DNA from: Nageia nagi
Taxonomy: Eukaryota; Pinophyta
NCBI GenBank assembly: GCA_050084985.1
Contig: JBITNC010000001.1
Span: 196,478,001 to 196,542,000 of the forward strand
Direction: 5' to 3'
DNA: 64,000 nt
The notes under the pieces: generated by a model
Told to the model about the DNA's origin: nothing
The model's database searches: none
The model's input: only the letters and a program-made list of their open reading frames with translations
Position numbers and translations under genes: made by a program
Shown: piece by piece, positions 24,036-35,539 of the stretch
How the letters are laid out: every line of letters starts with the position of its first letter
Position numbering within the stretch: position 1 is the first letter of the stretch

Positions 24036-25190
24036 GCTTTTGTTAAAAAAGAAGGTATGTAAACTATACAACAAATTTGCCCATAATGTTGTTTACTTGT
24101 AGTTGTCATTCTATAAGGCATAGTAATATTTGGATTGTACCTAATGTATAGGTATTGATGCCATATCATCACACACTTTAAACTCTAAAATCAAATAACA
24201 AGAGGTCCAACAAGATTTGTGATTAATGTGAGCAACATAAATAAGATGGAGATCATTAGTAATCTGATTGGATTACCCATTGGAGAAAATATGATGATGT
24301 TTTTATCCTTTTTGGGACTAGTACTCAGGGAGCTTGTTCTTATCACTTATAAATACTATAAGCTAATCCCAACAAAAGTTAAAGATAATTATTAGAAAAT
24401 TGTTAAGGTAACTTACTAGTGGTCAAAATATTTCATAGTTTCCACTTTTAAATACTTATATAAATGTTGTATCAAATAAGATAATGAATAAATATGATAA
24501 TAATATTTGGGAAAGACTGCAAGATATATTGGAATTGTAAAAAAGATATGACAAAAAGGAAATCCCATTATAAACTAGAAGGTTTCCTTTGATAATGACA
24601 AGATAAGAATAATCATCCCTAGAGAGCTAACATAGAAAGTTGAAGTAGGATAAAGAATTATTCTAATTGGAAAACTAGTGGTAGTAAGGTGTTACCATCC
24701 CAATTTTGAGCTTTCAAAATCTTGAATAAAAGGAGTTTTTTTTTATTTTAGATACCACTTCATGTTTGATTATTTTTTTACTCATGATCTTATTTTTCAC
24801 CTTTGTGATCACTACATTTGATCAATCTCTTGAACATGCTTGATGAATTCATCCTTGGTTTTCATAGTCCAAACAAGTGAAATTATGATTTATCAAAATT
24901 GAAGTGTCAAATAATTGATTTTATGGTTTCATATCAAAGAGCTCTGCATTAAGACCTATCACCTTTTACAACTCATCAAAAGGAGATACAATTTATGAGA
25001 TCTTAAGCATTTAAGTTTTATTAAAAATGAGCAATTTCATTAAATTGTTAATTCATATATTTTTATCGATATTTTTGGAAATCTAAAATTTATGAAACAT
25101 GTCATGCATATAATCATTAGAAAAATATCAGTTGCAATAAGCTCATATAATTAATAGAATCAAAAATGAAATCCATATATAAAATATCCA
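24036..25190. other. AT-rich stretch, no gene seen
   Basis: No supportable gene. The only open frames are short and lack motifs. The left end continues the duplicated segment beyond the point where its partner at 30505 is interrupted, so it shows what the partner lost. Confidence 0.5.
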
Positions 25191-25194
25191 CATA

Positions 25195-25925
25195 ACTAAT
25201 TTAGATTTTATGAGTATTTTAGCAATAAAGTTCAAAGCTCCCCCAAGACAACATGCACAAACCATAGCATTCAATTTACAATGACTAACTCATAGACATA
25301 TCCACATACCCAATTTATGTTTTATAGGTATTTTGGAAGTGAAAAGCTCCCTCAAGATAGAATATTTAATTTATAAGAATGAAGTAGATGCATCCACACA
25401 TATAATTTAGATTTTATTGCTATTTTGGTAGTGAAGTTCAATTCTCCCTCGAGATAGCCTACAGAAACCATAAAATTTGATTTATAAGAACTAACTAGAT
25501 ATATCCACACATCCAATTTAACTTTGATAGGTATTTTGGTAGTGAAGTTTGAATCTCCTTCAAGATAACCTAGACCTATCACAACATTCAATTTACAAGA
25601 ACCAAGTAGACATATTCACATATCCATTTAAGTTTTATGGGTATTTTGATAGTGAATTTCAAATCTCCCTCAAGTTAGCTTACATGAACCATAATATTTG
25701 ATTTACAAGCACCAAGTAGAAACACCCATGCACCTAATTTATATTTTATGGGTATCTTGGTAGTGAAGTTTAAATCTCCCTCATGATAAGCTACATAAAT
25801 CATAACATTCAATTTACATACACCAAGTAGATACATATACACATCCAATTAATGTTTTATGGGTATTTTGGTAGTGAAGTTTAAAGCTTATTCAAGATAA
25901 CTTGCATGGACAAGAAGATCAACAT
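25195..25925 (-). repeat. PPR-derived ~105-bp repeats, about seven units
   Basis: Tandem units with the same blocks as in the array. On the minus strand, 25591-25352 stays open through more than two units (LGYLEGDSNFTTKIPIKVKL, then VGYLEGELNFTTKIAIKSKL), which shows the ~35-residue periodicity directly. It ends at the insertion site of the LTR element that begins at 25932. Confidence 0.72.
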
Positions 25926-25926
25926 T

Positions 25927-25931
25927 GCATG
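25927..25931. repeat. Target-site duplication, left (GCATG)
   Basis: GCATG directly precedes the 5' LTR; ACATG (29349-29353) follows the 3' LTR. The unoccupied paralogue at ~22868 has one 'gcatg' between the same flanks. Confidence 0.7.
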
Positions 25932-26682
25932 TGTAGACACCTAAAAATGAATTATTATTGATCAAATAATTCATTTTATAGCATGAATGATATTTATTGT
26001 AAAAAGGGGTTAAAAATATACCCAAGGTAATGTAATTAATGTAATCGACCATAGAACAATGTAAAAGGTATCAAATATCAATAAAGACACCACAATGTGT
26101 AATGATCCCAAGAATCAAAGATGATCAAGATGTTGCTATAAAATAATACCAAAGAAAATATAATCTCTCATAAGCATATGGATGAGAGGGAGAGAGAATA
26201 GAACATGTAATATCATATCCATCCTAACAAAGGTGTTTCGTAACACCAACTATCTCACATTTGGTATACCCTTCATCTTATCTCATGCATTTCAATTTGT
26301 GCTCATGGATGTGCATATTTTAGGTCATTAACGATATTCATTGTGATGGGATGTTATTATCTTTGAAGTTTGATGTGTAATACTCTTTGCCTGCTTTCAT
26401 ATACTTCAATTCATGTGCATAATTATACTAATTCCATGTAGCTAATAGCATGTATTTCACATAAATTAATGATGTGATAATTCAACTACCTAAAGCTCAC
26501 TAATGATTAGAAGGTAGGCATGTGACCACTTTTTTTATATGTACTCAGAACGCTCTATTCATTTATGAGGTTTATACATTAGTTAGAGACCATATATGGC
26601 TTGTATTACCTTAAACAATAATATTCTATATTGTAAAACATATTAATGAATTATTTATTTAATTCATTATTTATGGTCTACA
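25932..26682 (+). repeat. 5' LTR of the 3.4-kb element
   Basis: 751 bp, starts TGTAGACACC and ends GGTCTACA. It matches 28597-29347 along its length with scattered substitutions and small indels. The base after it begins 'ttttggtgaacc', the same as after the 5' LTR at 47367, probably the primer site; I cannot assign the tRNA. Confidence 0.85.
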
Positions 26683-26837
26683 TTTTGGTGAACCTAACTA
26701 TTTGATTTATCTTGCCCTACCAAAGAGATCTCGTAAGAATTTTGTAACAAATCTATGTCATCAATAGAGTTTATAGCTATTTTTAGGCAATCAATGGCAT
26801 TAAAATGGAAAAAACATCTTGAAAGATGATTAGATAA

Positions 26838-27633
26838 GTGCATACACTATGTAAAGAGGTAAATGAATTGAAAGGTTTGGGTAGTTCATCGATAGTGCCA
26901 GATCCTATCACAACTGCACAACTTACCAATTTGAGAATAGTAGGAGATCACAACAAAGTGAAGAGGACTATGATGGTCTATTCAACTCATCCTTGTATGA
27001 GGAGATCCATAATTATTCCCCACCACCCAATCAAGAGGCCCCCAAATTTGAAGAAGATGGTTCTTGCTCTACATCATCAATCTCATTAGATCCATAATTT
27101 TTCCACTTGAGTTTGATTGCTATAATGATGATATATTGGAGTACATGGGGGTATGTTCTAAATTGGCTAAATTAAATGAAGAAAATAAGGAATAAAATTA
27201 TATTTTAGGGTTGAATGGATCATCAATACTATTACAAAAGAATGATGAATTGGTTGATGCTGAAGTTGCTCTTCCAACACCATATAAAAAAAGATGCACA
27301 AACAAGATTATTGAGAGTCATAATGATTTTGCTAGGTCTTATATTGATATGCATGGTTTAGATCCTTGTTTTTTCTTGCATTATTCAAAATGGATGGTTC
27401 ATGTTAATAAGCTTATTGGAGTGATAAGAGTTGATATTTCATTTCCAAATATTGATATGATTATGGCTAGTTTTACTTTGTCTCTCATGGATGGATATAG
27501 TCAGAGTTTAGTTCTAATGGATTGTAGGAAAGAAGTATATTTTTCCATACTATATACCTTAGGGGCATTATTATTTCAGCAAGATGATGGAAAAGGGCAC
27601 TTCATTATAGATTTGATAGCAAAAATCATTTAG
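26838..27633 (+). pseudogene. Ty3/gypsy polyprotein remnant with a reverse-transcriptase piece
   Basis: The 140-codon frame 27211-27633 contains GVIRVDISFPNIDMI, then LSLMDGYSQS, then KEVYFSILYTLGALLF. The order and spacing match the gypsy reverse-transcriptase core ('gkiRvcvDFr...FPlPniD.i......lSfmDgysGy.QI...e...kTaF.tp.G.f.y'). The stretch between RVD and FPNID is shortened, and the YVDD active-site region, RNase H and integrase are not found. A separate 83-codon frame at 26838-27089 is unrecognised and may be decayed gag or linker. Not functional. Confidence 0.55.
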
Positions 27634-28596
27634 AATGATGGTACAATAAGGTATAAAGAACTTTTGAATGCATATGATGGGGATCCAAACTATCAATGAC
27701 ATGTATTACTATTTACATATCGTTAGCAATGTGTAAATAAAAAAAGAAAAAAAAAGTGCAAGAGAGAAAAAGATAAAAATTGATGATAGTACAATATTTG
27801 TAGACCATGGACATAAAAATGCTAGGTCATCAATGGCCATCTATATAGCTAGTGAGAGTTTAGTCACTTAAAAGATAAATTAATGATGCAACTGTAAATA
27901 TATTGTTGACATTGAATCATCAGAAATGGACAACATAACCCACTGTGTATCCAAAATATTTTCATGCAGGTATATCTAACACTTTTTGCAGGTATATACA
28001 TCAAAATAAGGAAACCATGTAATGTATATTCCATGTTGTCAATGACATGCACTACTATTTATACATCATCAGTAGCATGCTTATCAATGAATAAATACCT
28101 AAAATCAAGTGACTTCTTCTATTCAAGTTATGGATGTAAGTGCATTAGATTCTTGAGTATCAAAGATGATGGAATGAATTGATTCATGGTTGAACAGTGT
28201 AAGGGAAAAATGATAACTTTTTTGTATCAACGTATGGATGTAAGAGCATCAACTACCTGAGTATCATAAATGAAGGAATGACCAAATTCATTATTGAACA
28301 GTGCAAGGGGAAACTATTTCAGATATTAGATGTGGGATTGTAAGACTACCTACTAGTAGAGTTCCTTCCATGATAGAAATATCACAAAGGAAAAAAAGAG
28401 ATAGTTCTTCAAATTTTATGTTGGCTACACCACTCAAGGAGCTTTCCTAGAGCAACCAAAACAAAAAGGGGTAGCAAAGGGCCCTCATCATCATCATAAA
28501 ATGGTAGCATTGGATAAATATTTTAAAAAAATTTCTTCTATACTTCTTTGGATATGTATTTTCATTGCTTCAATCACACCTCTAAAAGGGGCAAAA

Positions 28597-29348
28597 TGTA
28601 GATGCTTAAAAATGAATTATTATTTATCAAATAATTCATTTTATAGAATCAAGGATATTTATTATAAAAAGGGGTTAAAAATATACCTAAGGTAATGTAA
28701 TAAATGTAATGGACTATAGAACAATGTAAAGGGTATCAAATATCAATAAAGATACCACAAACAATGTAATATGCAATGATCCCAAGAATCAAAGAGGATC
28801 AAGATGTTGCTATAAAATAATACCAAAGGTAACAATCTCACTTGAGCATATGGATGAGAGGGATAGAGAATAGAACATGCAATATCATATCTATCCCAAC
28901 AAAGGTGTTTCATAACACCACCTATCTTAGATTTGCTATACCCTTCATCTTGTCTCATGCATTTCAATTTCTACTCATGGATGTGTGTATTTTAGGTCAT
29001 TAATGATATTCATTATGATGGGATGTTATTGTATTTGAAGTTTGATTTGTAATACTCTTCATCTACTTTTTATACTTCAATTTGTAAGCATAATTATACT
29101 AATTCCATGCAAGTAATGATGTGCATTTCACATAAATTGATGGTACAATAATTCAGCTACCTAGAGCTCACTAATGATCATAAGGTAGGCATGTGAGCAC
29201 TCATTTTGTATGTACTCAAAATGATATATTCGTTTATGAGGTTTATACATATGTTAGAGATTATATATGGCTTGTATTACTCAAAAATAATATTATAATC
29301 GTAAATCATATTAATGAATAATTTATTAATTCATTATTTTGTCTATAA
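28597..29348 (+). repeat. 3' LTR of the 3.4-kb element
   Basis: Starts TGTAGATGCT and ends GTCTATA. It is followed by ACATG and then the flank 'tataatgattcatcctag', which also follows the empty site in copy A of the segmental duplicate. Confidence 0.82.
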
Positions 29349-29350
29349 AC

Positions 29351-30505
29351 ATGTATAATGATTCATCCTAGAAGTAATGTATAAGAATTGATTACTTTAT
29401 TAAAATATTCACAAGTTAATCAACAACACCAATGTTATATTGTAGGTTATTTGCAATTTCCTAATAATATAAAATAGTTATAATGACATCTTTGTTGTAG
29501 TTATGATTATATATTCTCTAATCATTGCACTCTATAAACTGTATCTAGGGACTTAATTAGGTGAGCATGCGAAAAGTTATTAGGTAATTGGAGATAAACT
29601 TGGTTGCAATATAGTCATTGCCTACTTAAAGGTTATTCACACACTTTTTGAAAAATAAAATGGAACATTGCTTCTTATATATCTAAAAGCATGCTATATT
29701 GTTTTGAAAGACTCTTTACATATTACTTTACTTACATCACCAAAATCTTCACAAGAACATCTCCATGTTGAATGCAATTTCCTACTTTTAAATTAATATT
29801 TGAAAGTAAAATAGATTAAACATATTTAGGCTTCAACAAAAAGGATTATTACCATAAACACCCTTTTTTCCTACATTTTTATGTATTTGCAAGCACCAAG
29901 TAAGTATTTTTCACACACCCAATTCATGTTTAATAGGCATTTTGGTAATAAAGTTCAAAGCTTCCTCAGATATCATGCACAACAAGCTAGTCTAAAATAA
30001 ATGCATAATACTAGTGCATATTTATGACATGCAATCCATGAAATTGTATTTGCATCATGCATCTTATCAAATAATTATTATTCCTATGTATTTAAATGTT
30101 GATAAGTGCTCATAGGAGAATTAAGCTAATAATATGCAAAGTGGTCCCTCTACCCAAAAAAAAAATAGAAAAACATGATAGAAAGTTGAATATATCATAA
30201 AAGTAATATCTAGTGGTAAATAAGTTGCAACCAGTAAGTAGTTTGAAATTCGATAATGTTATTCAATATGATTGATTTGTGTAATTAGAATTGATGTGGT
30301 TTTGTTGGAAACTATGTGTATATAGCAAATTTAAAAATTAGATGGATGTGATCTTGTTGTGAGTAAGTAACCTAAAATAGATGCAACTCATGACATAATT
30401 AAATCTAATGGGTGAGAATTATATGAATACAAGCTTAAGGATGGTTTGGATAAGAGCTTGACTATTTTTTTTAAGTGATTTTGATGATGGTCTAGCCAAT
30501 GATGA
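29351..30505. repeat. Diverged segmental duplicate, copy B
   Basis: Right-hand continuation of the duplicated segment, resuming immediately after the LTR element. It parallels 22868-24035, including a decayed PPR E-motif region at ~29880-30000 ('caagcaccaagtaag', 'aggcattttggtaataaag'). It ends at 30505, where a TGTAACACCC sequence interrupts. Confidence 0.72.
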
Positions 30506-31195
30506 AGTGTAACACCCTAATAGTCATATTTTACCTTACTAATATGTTTTACTGATATTTATGATATTTACTATATCATATAACTATCATGTTGATCTAC
30601 ATGTTATTTGTATTCTTGATAGTTTGATCGATATCATTTGGCCTTTAAGTCATTTCTAACATGTTGTTCTAATCATTCGAATGATTGGCTAATTGTCTGG
30701 ATGATCTTGTAGGTTCCTTATCATCTGAGGATCATGTATGAGTCTATAAAAGGTAATTGAAGCTCATTTTTCAGGTTAATATCTTTTTTATGAGCTTGTA
30801 ATTACTATACCTATCTGCAGGTAATTACAAGTTTGTGATATCATCTTCAAGTGTTTACATCAAGCTTTGAGCCTCCATCTTCATGCCTTAGGATTGCTTC
30901 TCCATGCTTCATAGATTGAGCTATCTTTTGGTTATTTTAAGAGCTTATGCATATAATATTTGAATTCATGATTAATTTCAAGTTTATATCTTATTTAAAT
31001 CCATATTGAAGACTTGAATCCTTTTTAATATTATGTATTTATCATTTGTTTGGCATATAGGCATAACTAGGCTAGATTTCATACTTAGGGTTTCAACCTA
31101 GGGTTTGTCCTTTAAGGTAAAAACCTTAGGGTTTGAGGCATATTTGTTGTTTGATTAGTCTTTGTGGCATTAAACACACTCATTAAGGAGCAAAA
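30506..31195 (+). mobile_element. Possible solo or truncated LTR starting TGTAACACCC
   Basis: TGTAACACCC is a common start of plant gypsy LTRs, and it begins exactly where the segmental duplicate stops. No second copy is seen in the window and the far end is unclear, so the right boundary is approximate. Confidence 0.35.
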
Positions 31196-31198
31196 ATT

Positions 31199-31643
31199 CA
31201 CATTCAAATCAGACTAATGAAATTTCATCATTCACAAAGGCAACTGGTAAAGCATTTGGGCTAATAAAATCAAATGTTGTGAGAGCTTATGGTTTCATTT
31301 TACTAGCATAACCACATGACATGAAGCATGGGATAAATTATAATCTTTATTTGGTAAAGTTGAAAACAAATGAGGGCCATGCAAATTGATGCTCAACATA
31401 CTACTTTATCTCTTTGATCATTATCCCACCATGGTTTGATTATCTCACTAAATTTAAGGAGTTATACACATATTTTTTGGATAGTAGTAAAAAGAAGAAA
31501 GAGGATAAATTCATTTATTGATCTATCAAAATTAAAGGCCCATTCCATTTTTTGCTTCTACATTCCTCTCTACAAAGGATCTATGGTGATAAATTCACAA
31601 TGCCCAAGTTAGAAGAATTTTGTAGCGTCTTACAAAGGTAAGA
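31199..31643 (+). pseudogene. Unrecognised degenerate reading frame, ~145 codons with three stops
   Basis: One + frame stays coherent from about 31213 to 31643, broken only by TAA (31303), TGA (31389) and TGA (31520) and by no frameshift that I can see. Recognisable-looking stretches are GKAFGLIKSNVVRAYGFILL, IPPWFDYLTKFKELYTYFLD, and MPKLEEFCSVLQR at the end. It has a charged KKKKEDK segment and helical stretches. I do not recognise the family. It follows a possible LTR, so it could be part of a retrotransposon internal region. Coding origin is inferred only from the long open frame interrupted by nonsense codons. Confidence 0.4.
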
Positions 31644-32270
31644 CTAAAATTTCAACTCTTAAGATATCTTCATTTTCATCTAAGGAATTAACATAATCTA
31701 AAGGTAAATGCAAGTCCAATCAAAGCCTAATCCCACTAAACAATAGCCAGCTCCAAAAGCCCCTAAATCCAAATCACTCGAGAGAAGAGAAGCTACTTGT
31801 TCTAGGGAAGTTTCTTTTCTTTTTTATATTTTTTTAATCCTTTTAAAATTGTAAAATTATGGGCTTTAGTTTTAACAAAAATAAATAATAGGTTTTAAAA
31901 ACTATTTTTTTTGCTAAATTATCATTTTTTACCTTAGTGCAAATTATTTTAAGAAACTTAATTAATCATGCACTTTAGAGAAAAAGGGGAAATATGGATT
32001 AATATTTTGTATTAATGCATGATTAAAATAATGCATAATTATTGCTATGTATAAAATGCATGGTTTAATATTTTATCCTAATGCACAATTATTGCTATGT
32101 GGATAAAATTTTTAATGTGTGGTTTAAATATTTTATCCTAATTATTGCTATTAAGCACACATGTGAATGGATAAAAGTTTTCTTAAGTACTTTTGCCTAT
32201 GAATTTTTTAATAATAATTTGCAAATAAGAAAATATTTTAAGTCAATTTTTAAGTAACAAGTAATTAATT
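31644..32270. other. AT-rich stretch with short repeats, no gene seen
   Basis: At ~32010-32160 a block of the kind 'ataaaatgcatggtttaatattttatcctaatgcac' recurs two to three times with 'attattgctatgt'. This may be the outer part of the copia A leader, since leaders of copia B and C carry similar 'taatgcatgatgcatg' blocks. No 5' LTR for copia A could be found here. Confidence 0.45.
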
Positions 32271-33126
32271 TTTTTTAATAATGAACCTTGTGTTTAGAGA
32301 TCCAATAAGGGTTGTAACAAAACCCATTGGACTCTTAGGTTCATATGTTGTTACTTAAAATTAATGAACCTTTTGTAAAGAGATCCATTAGAAGTTGTAA
32401 CAAAACCCATTGGAATCTTTAGCTCATACCTATGGTGGAATATGGATGTAGTTTCATATTTAAAGAATTTTTATTATTTTGCACTTTACTTTATATCTAA
32501 AGTATGCAAACATTGAAAATTGCTTCCCCCTTAAATGAACACATCTGCATGATTATTCCACAACATGAATTATTTAGGTACCCATGAGGTGAGGATAAGG
32601 AAACTTGAGATTTTTAATTTGATGACCCAAGTGGTGAAAATTTTATACTTCTTAATCACCCCTAAGTCCTTTGTTGGTCTAGATTTAACTCCATATAGCT
32701 GAAAAGGCGTGTGTGTAGTGATACCACATGTCCCCTAGTCCATTTAGGGATTATCCTTATAAACTAGGAGGAAAATTGAAAGCTTAAGCAAGATAATTAA
32801 TTTGGTCGATCCAACATATGTCAAAACTTTGAAAAATAGATAGTACTTCTCCTTGTGAGAGTATATTATTATCCAAAGGGAACTGATTGAGGATTGGTAG
32901 GACTTGGGTTCCTTGCAAGCATCCATATGAAGGATTAATTTTAGAAAAGAAAACAAGCCTCAACTCTTATGATTATACTTGATGATAATAATGTTAGATG
33001 GATGATTATTATGCTTATTAACATTTAAATATTAATTTGTTGATTAGTTTAAATAAGTGCAATTATTACTTTTAAATTCAACATGTATGCTTACATTGTT
33101 TATCTCTTTTTTATATTTTTGTAGCT
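32270..33126 (+). other. Copia A leader, conserved with copia B and C
   Basis: Shares ordered blocks with 62650-61900 of copia C and 42873-43700 (minus) of copia B: 'acaaaacccattgga', 'gaacacatc.gcatg', 'ccacaacatga', 'gtgtagtgataccacatgt' and 'gattatcct.ataa.ctagga'. The 'aacaaaacccattgga' block occurs twice in copia A, ~80 bp apart (32317 and 32400). Confidence 0.65.
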
Positions 33127-33960
33127 ATGGAAGACTCTTTTACACCCAAGCATATTCTATATGGTTTTAAGCTTTGGTATTTGGGAACCTAGGATGAAAG
33201 TAGAACTTCAAGCATGAAAAATTTGGATGATTGTGAATGAAAACTAAGTTGCTCCATCAAGGGAGAAGGAACTTGAAAATTACAATATGAAGAATGATTT
33301 GACAACTTCTATGATCTTTCATGCAATTTTAGATAAGATTTTCCTTATGATATCTCCTTCAAACTCTACAAAGAAAGCTTGGATAAATTAAAAGTATCTA
33401 CTTTGGCACTGAAGCCTCTAGGAGGTTTACCATTCTTTAGAAGTTACTACAATCACATCAAATAGCAAAAATAAAGTGTGGTAATATATCTGAATAAGGT
33501 TATTGACCTTAGTATCTAGCTTGTAGGTGTGGTTATAATTAGATCAATGATGATTTTTTGAATTTTATCATCCTTCAAAGCCTTTTTACTAAGTTTAAGC
33601 ACTTTGTGATAGTTATGTAAACTAAGCTTGATGATGAGAAAGAAGTATTATCCTTAGAAAATTTATCAAGGCTTCTCTCAAAACATGAGAAAACACTTAA
33701 AAATAAAGCATTGATCACCAATCATAAGAAACCTTTTATGGTACTAGGACCAATGAAGCTTCACTTCAAAAAGAAGGGCTATAACCCAAAGAAGGGTTGT
33801 CATGCATCTAAGAAGAACTTCAAGAATGGTGTAAATAGAAAGAATTATGATCAAGATAAGTTAAAGAAAAATAAAACCAACTTTGATGAAAATTATAATT
33901 TCTATGACATTTATGGTCATATGGAAGTTGATTACCACAAGAAAAAGAAAGAATAAGATG
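33127..33960 (+). pseudogene. gag: Copia A gag
   Basis: Starts MEDSFTPKHILYG at 33127, matching the intact start of copia C gag (MVETFIPKHILDG). It then breaks into several frames with stops. The zinc-knuckle region at ~33880-34020 has lost cysteines: YNFYDIYGHMEVDYHKKK and CNFYGIYGHKKVGCYKKKK, where copia C has CNFCGIFGHKEYDC. It appears duplicated in tandem. Gag would form the virus-like particle that packages element RNA. Confidence 0.75.
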
Positions 33961-34124
33961 GAAGTTGTAATTTCTATGGCATCTATGGCCATAAGAAAGT
34001 TGGCTGCTATAAGAAAAAGAAAATTCAAGGTGAAAAAAGATTTAAAAAACAAAACAAATCTAATAACAAGAAGAAGAATAAAAATTTTGCTTATGTTGTT
34101 GCTTTTTATTTTATATCTTACTGT

Positions 34125-34634
34125 ATGAAAAAAGATTGGATTGTTGATTCAGAATGCACTAATCACATGTGTTTCAAAAAAAATAAGTTTGAAAACTTTT
34201 ATAAGTATAGAAAAGATGCAATTGTGATAGGTGATAATTCAATCCTAGAAGTTCAAGGTATTGGGAGTGTATGGTTACAAGAAAAGATTCTTAAGAATGT
34301 GCTTTATGTGCCTAAACTCACTATGAATCTTCTTTCCATAATTCAAGTTGCAAAGAAAGGTTATTCTTTTGATCTTACCTCACACTCTTGGTGCATGAAA
34401 AAGGGTCTTGCCACTTTGGTGAAAGGATCAGTGAAAGGTGATCTTTATATTATGGTTCAATCTTCAACAAAGATGTGCTTTGCAACTAATGTTTGCTCTA
34501 GAGGCAATCTTTGGCACCATCGATTAGGCCACCTTAACCATAAAAACATTCAAGCTATGAAAGATCATGAACTTGTGGAAGGTTTGCCTACAATTGTTCT
34601 TTGTGAGAAATGCATTCTAGGTAAAATTAATTGA
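34125..34634 (+). pseudogene. pol: Copia A protease and pre-integrase domain
   Basis: 170-codon open frame. Residues 4-14 read DWIVDSECTNHM. The aspartic-protease active site DSG has become DSE, which should abolish activity. Later parts (VIGDNSILEVQGIGSV, LYVPKLTMNLLS) are typical copia protease. Residues ~125-165 are the pre-integrase domain (NLWHHRLGHLNHKNI...LCEKCILGK) with its H/H/C/C metal ligands still visible. Confidence 0.82.
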
Positions 34635-34649
34635 CAAAAATTTCCTAAG

Positions 34650-35340
34650 GATAAAGCCCTTTCATCTTATGCATACAGATTTGATGTGTTCTTTTTCAAC
34701 TAAGTTGCTAGGGGGAGCATCTTATATCTTGACCTTTATCGATGATTTTAATAGAATGATATTTGGTTATCTTTTAGAGCACAAGGATCAAACCTTTGAT
34801 AGGTTCAAAGAATTCAAATTCTTGATAGAAATCAGTCTAGATTCAAAATCATGATGTTGAGATATGATAATGGAGGTGAGTATAAAAATAATGAATTCAA
34901 TAATTTTTGCACTACTTATGGAATTAAGTGGTAGTTTTTAGTCCCTTAAACTCTAAACATAATGGTGTAGTTAAAAGAAAGAATAAAACCATTCAAGAAA
35001 TGGTAAGATGTATGTTGGGTGATATTCCTAGTTTCTTATGAGGTGAAGCTATAAATACTACAATCTACATCTTAAACAAGTATCCTATGAAACTAGTTGA
35101 AGAAAAAGCTTTGTATGAGGCATGGAAATAAAAAAAATGTAACATTTCTAACTTTAGGATCTTTCATTGTGATGCTTATGCCTTTGTTGTTCCTAAGAAA
35201 AGGTAGAATATGGATAAGAGATCTAAAAAGTGTATCTTTGTTGGTTATGACAATCAACATAGAGGTTATATGCTATACCAACCTTCTACTAGAATAGTCT
35301 TTGTATCAAGGGATGTCAAGTTCAATGAACTTATTGAATA
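34650..35340 (+). pseudogene. pol: Copia A integrase
   Basis: HTDLMCSFST carries the first catalytic Asp, and ILTFIDDFNRMIFGYLLEHK follows as in copia integrases. After 34854 the frame shifts; YDNGGEYKNNEF (second Asp) is readable in another frame. Further frameshifts follow (35097-35297 open frame, misframed). Not functional. Confidence 0.75.
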
Positions 35341-35539
35341 ATCTAATTCTTGTGAGAACCTAGATAAGGATGATAATTATTCTATTACACCTAACTGGAT
35401 GGATGTCAGTGTGAATTTTTCATCTATGGAATAAAACTCTTTAATACAAAGGAAAATAAGAATTATTACTCTTTATAAATCTTTATTTGCCAAATTGATA
35501 ATAAGCATAAGCCTTCATCCTTTAAATAAGCTTCAAAGT

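Larger units (their letters stand above)
25932..29348 (+). mobile_element. 3.4-kb LTR retrotransposon, internally deleted Ty3/gypsy type
   Basis: Two 751-bp LTRs (25932-26682 and ~28597-29347) bracket a 1914-bp internal region. LTR ends are TGTAGA and TCTACA/TCTATA, short inverted repeats. A purine-rich tract 'aaaaggggcaaaa' ends at 28596, as expected of a polypurine tract. The internal region carries only a broken reverse-transcriptase piece and other decayed coding sequence, so it cannot move by itself. The 5-bp target duplication and the empty paralogous site show that it inserted by normal integration. The + orientation follows from the polypurine tract and coding strand. Confidence 0.85.
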
